In this document: piece after piece, positions 7,980 to 8,052 of the stretch | Layout: each line of letters begins with the position of its first letter | How positions within the stretch are numbered: the stretch's first letter is position 1 | Source of the DNA: Roseiarcus sp. | GTDB lineage: Bacteria > Pseudomonadota > Alphaproteobacteria > Rhizobiales > Beijerinckiaceae | Assembly: GCA_030153205.1 (NCBI GenBank) | Contig: JASLHV010000579.1 | Span: 1 to 8,052 of the forward strand | DNA length: 8,052 nucleotides | Direction of reading: 5' to 3' | Made by a program: the position numbers and the translations under genes | The notes under the pieces: generated by a model | The model's database searches: none | Told to the model about the DNA's origin: nothing | What the model saw: only the letters and a program-made list of their open reading frames with translations

Positions 7980-7994
7980 CTTGACAATGTCAAG
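7980..7994. promoter_or_regulatory. probable TetR operator O1
   Basis: CTTGACAATGTCAAG is a perfect inverted repeat of 7-base arms around one central base (7987), 13 bases before the tetR start codon. It overlaps the candidate tetR -10 and transcription start. It shares the pattern CTTKACAATGTMAAG with the palindrome centred at 8041, the usual sign of one regulator binding two sites. Binding by this TetR protein is inferred. Confidence 0.75.
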
Positions 7995-8020
7995 ATAGAC
8001 CTTGACAGCGCTGCAAGCAA
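7992..8020 (-). promoter_or_regulatory. candidate tetR promoter
   Basis: On the minus strand TTGCTT (8020-8015) and TATCTT (7997-7992) have an ideal 17-base spacer. The hexamers match the sigma-70 consensus at 3 and 4 of 6 positions. The -10 overlaps O1 by three bases, so regulator bound at O1 would cover the -10/start region, a simple autorepression layout. This is a prediction by eye. Confidence 0.45.
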
Positions 8021-8031
8021 GCTCTAGCTGT

Positions 8032-8050
8032 ATCTTTACAATGTAAAGAT
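8032..8050. promoter_or_regulatory. probable TetR operator O2
   Basis: ATCTTTACAATGTAAAGAT is a perfect inverted repeat with 9-base arms around the central base 8041. Its inner 15 bases match O1 except for one symmetric substitution (TTTACA for TTGACA). The centres of the two sites are 54 bases apart, close to five helical turns, so both face the same side of DNA. It lies at the very right edge; TTTACA on the plus strand could be the -35 of a divergent gene beyond the window. Confidence 0.75.
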
Positions 8051-8052
8051 TT

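Noticed and set aside
8002..8030. Perfect TTGACA (8002-8007) as a plus-strand -35
   Set aside because: At 16-18 bases downstream there is no acceptable -10 (17 bases away is TAGCTG). It is more likely a half-site copy of the operator.

Overview
The window is a GC-rich chromosomal segment holding most of a histidine-utilisation (hut) locus, followed by a cysteine-metabolism gene and a TetR-family regulator. GC-rich codon choice, the HutF-type (five-step) histidine pathway, the tightly overlapped hutI-hutH-hutG-hutU order and the sequence character of the proteins all suggest an alphaproteobacterium, probably Hyphomicrobiales (Rhizobiales, perhaps Beijerinckiaceae-like). This placement is inference. 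I see no mobile element, RNA gene or CRISPR array, and no gene-free stretch longer than about 90 bases.

Layout. Positions 1-3897 (minus strand) read, in transcription order, hutI (imidazolonepropionase), hutH (histidine ammonia-lyase), hutG (N-formylglutamate deformylase) and hutU (urocanate hydratase, cut by the left edge). hutI/hutH and hutH/hutG overlap by 4 bases; hutG and hutU are 24 bases apart. Positions 3973-6104 (plus strand) carry hutF (formimidoylglutamate deiminase) and hutC (GntR/UTRA repressor), also overlapping by 4 bases. The 75-base gap between the two units contains an AT-rich palindrome centred at 3939/3940. It is very probably the HutC operator, and the candidate -10 elements of both divergent promoters lie inside it.

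Together these genes convert histidine to urocanate + NH3 (HutH), imidazolonepropionate (HutU), formiminoglutamate (HutI), N-formylglutamate + NH3 (HutF), then glutamate + formate (HutG). In this family HutC represses until urocanate accumulates. A single operator here could silence all six genes, including hutC itself.

Right of hut, on the minus strand, are a PLP-dependent enzyme of the mycobacterial Cds1 (L-cysteine desulfhydrase)/cysteine synthase family (6095-7186), whose 3' end overlaps hutC convergently, and a TetR-family regulator with a WHG-type C-terminal domain (7257-7967). Upstream of tetR lie two near-identical palindromes (centres 7987 and 8041) that look like the regulator's own operators. 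The second, at the extreme right edge, points to a divergently transcribed target gene outside the window.

No wholly new system is evident. The most interesting signals are regulatory: the mirror-symmetric hut promoter/operator and the twin TetR operators.
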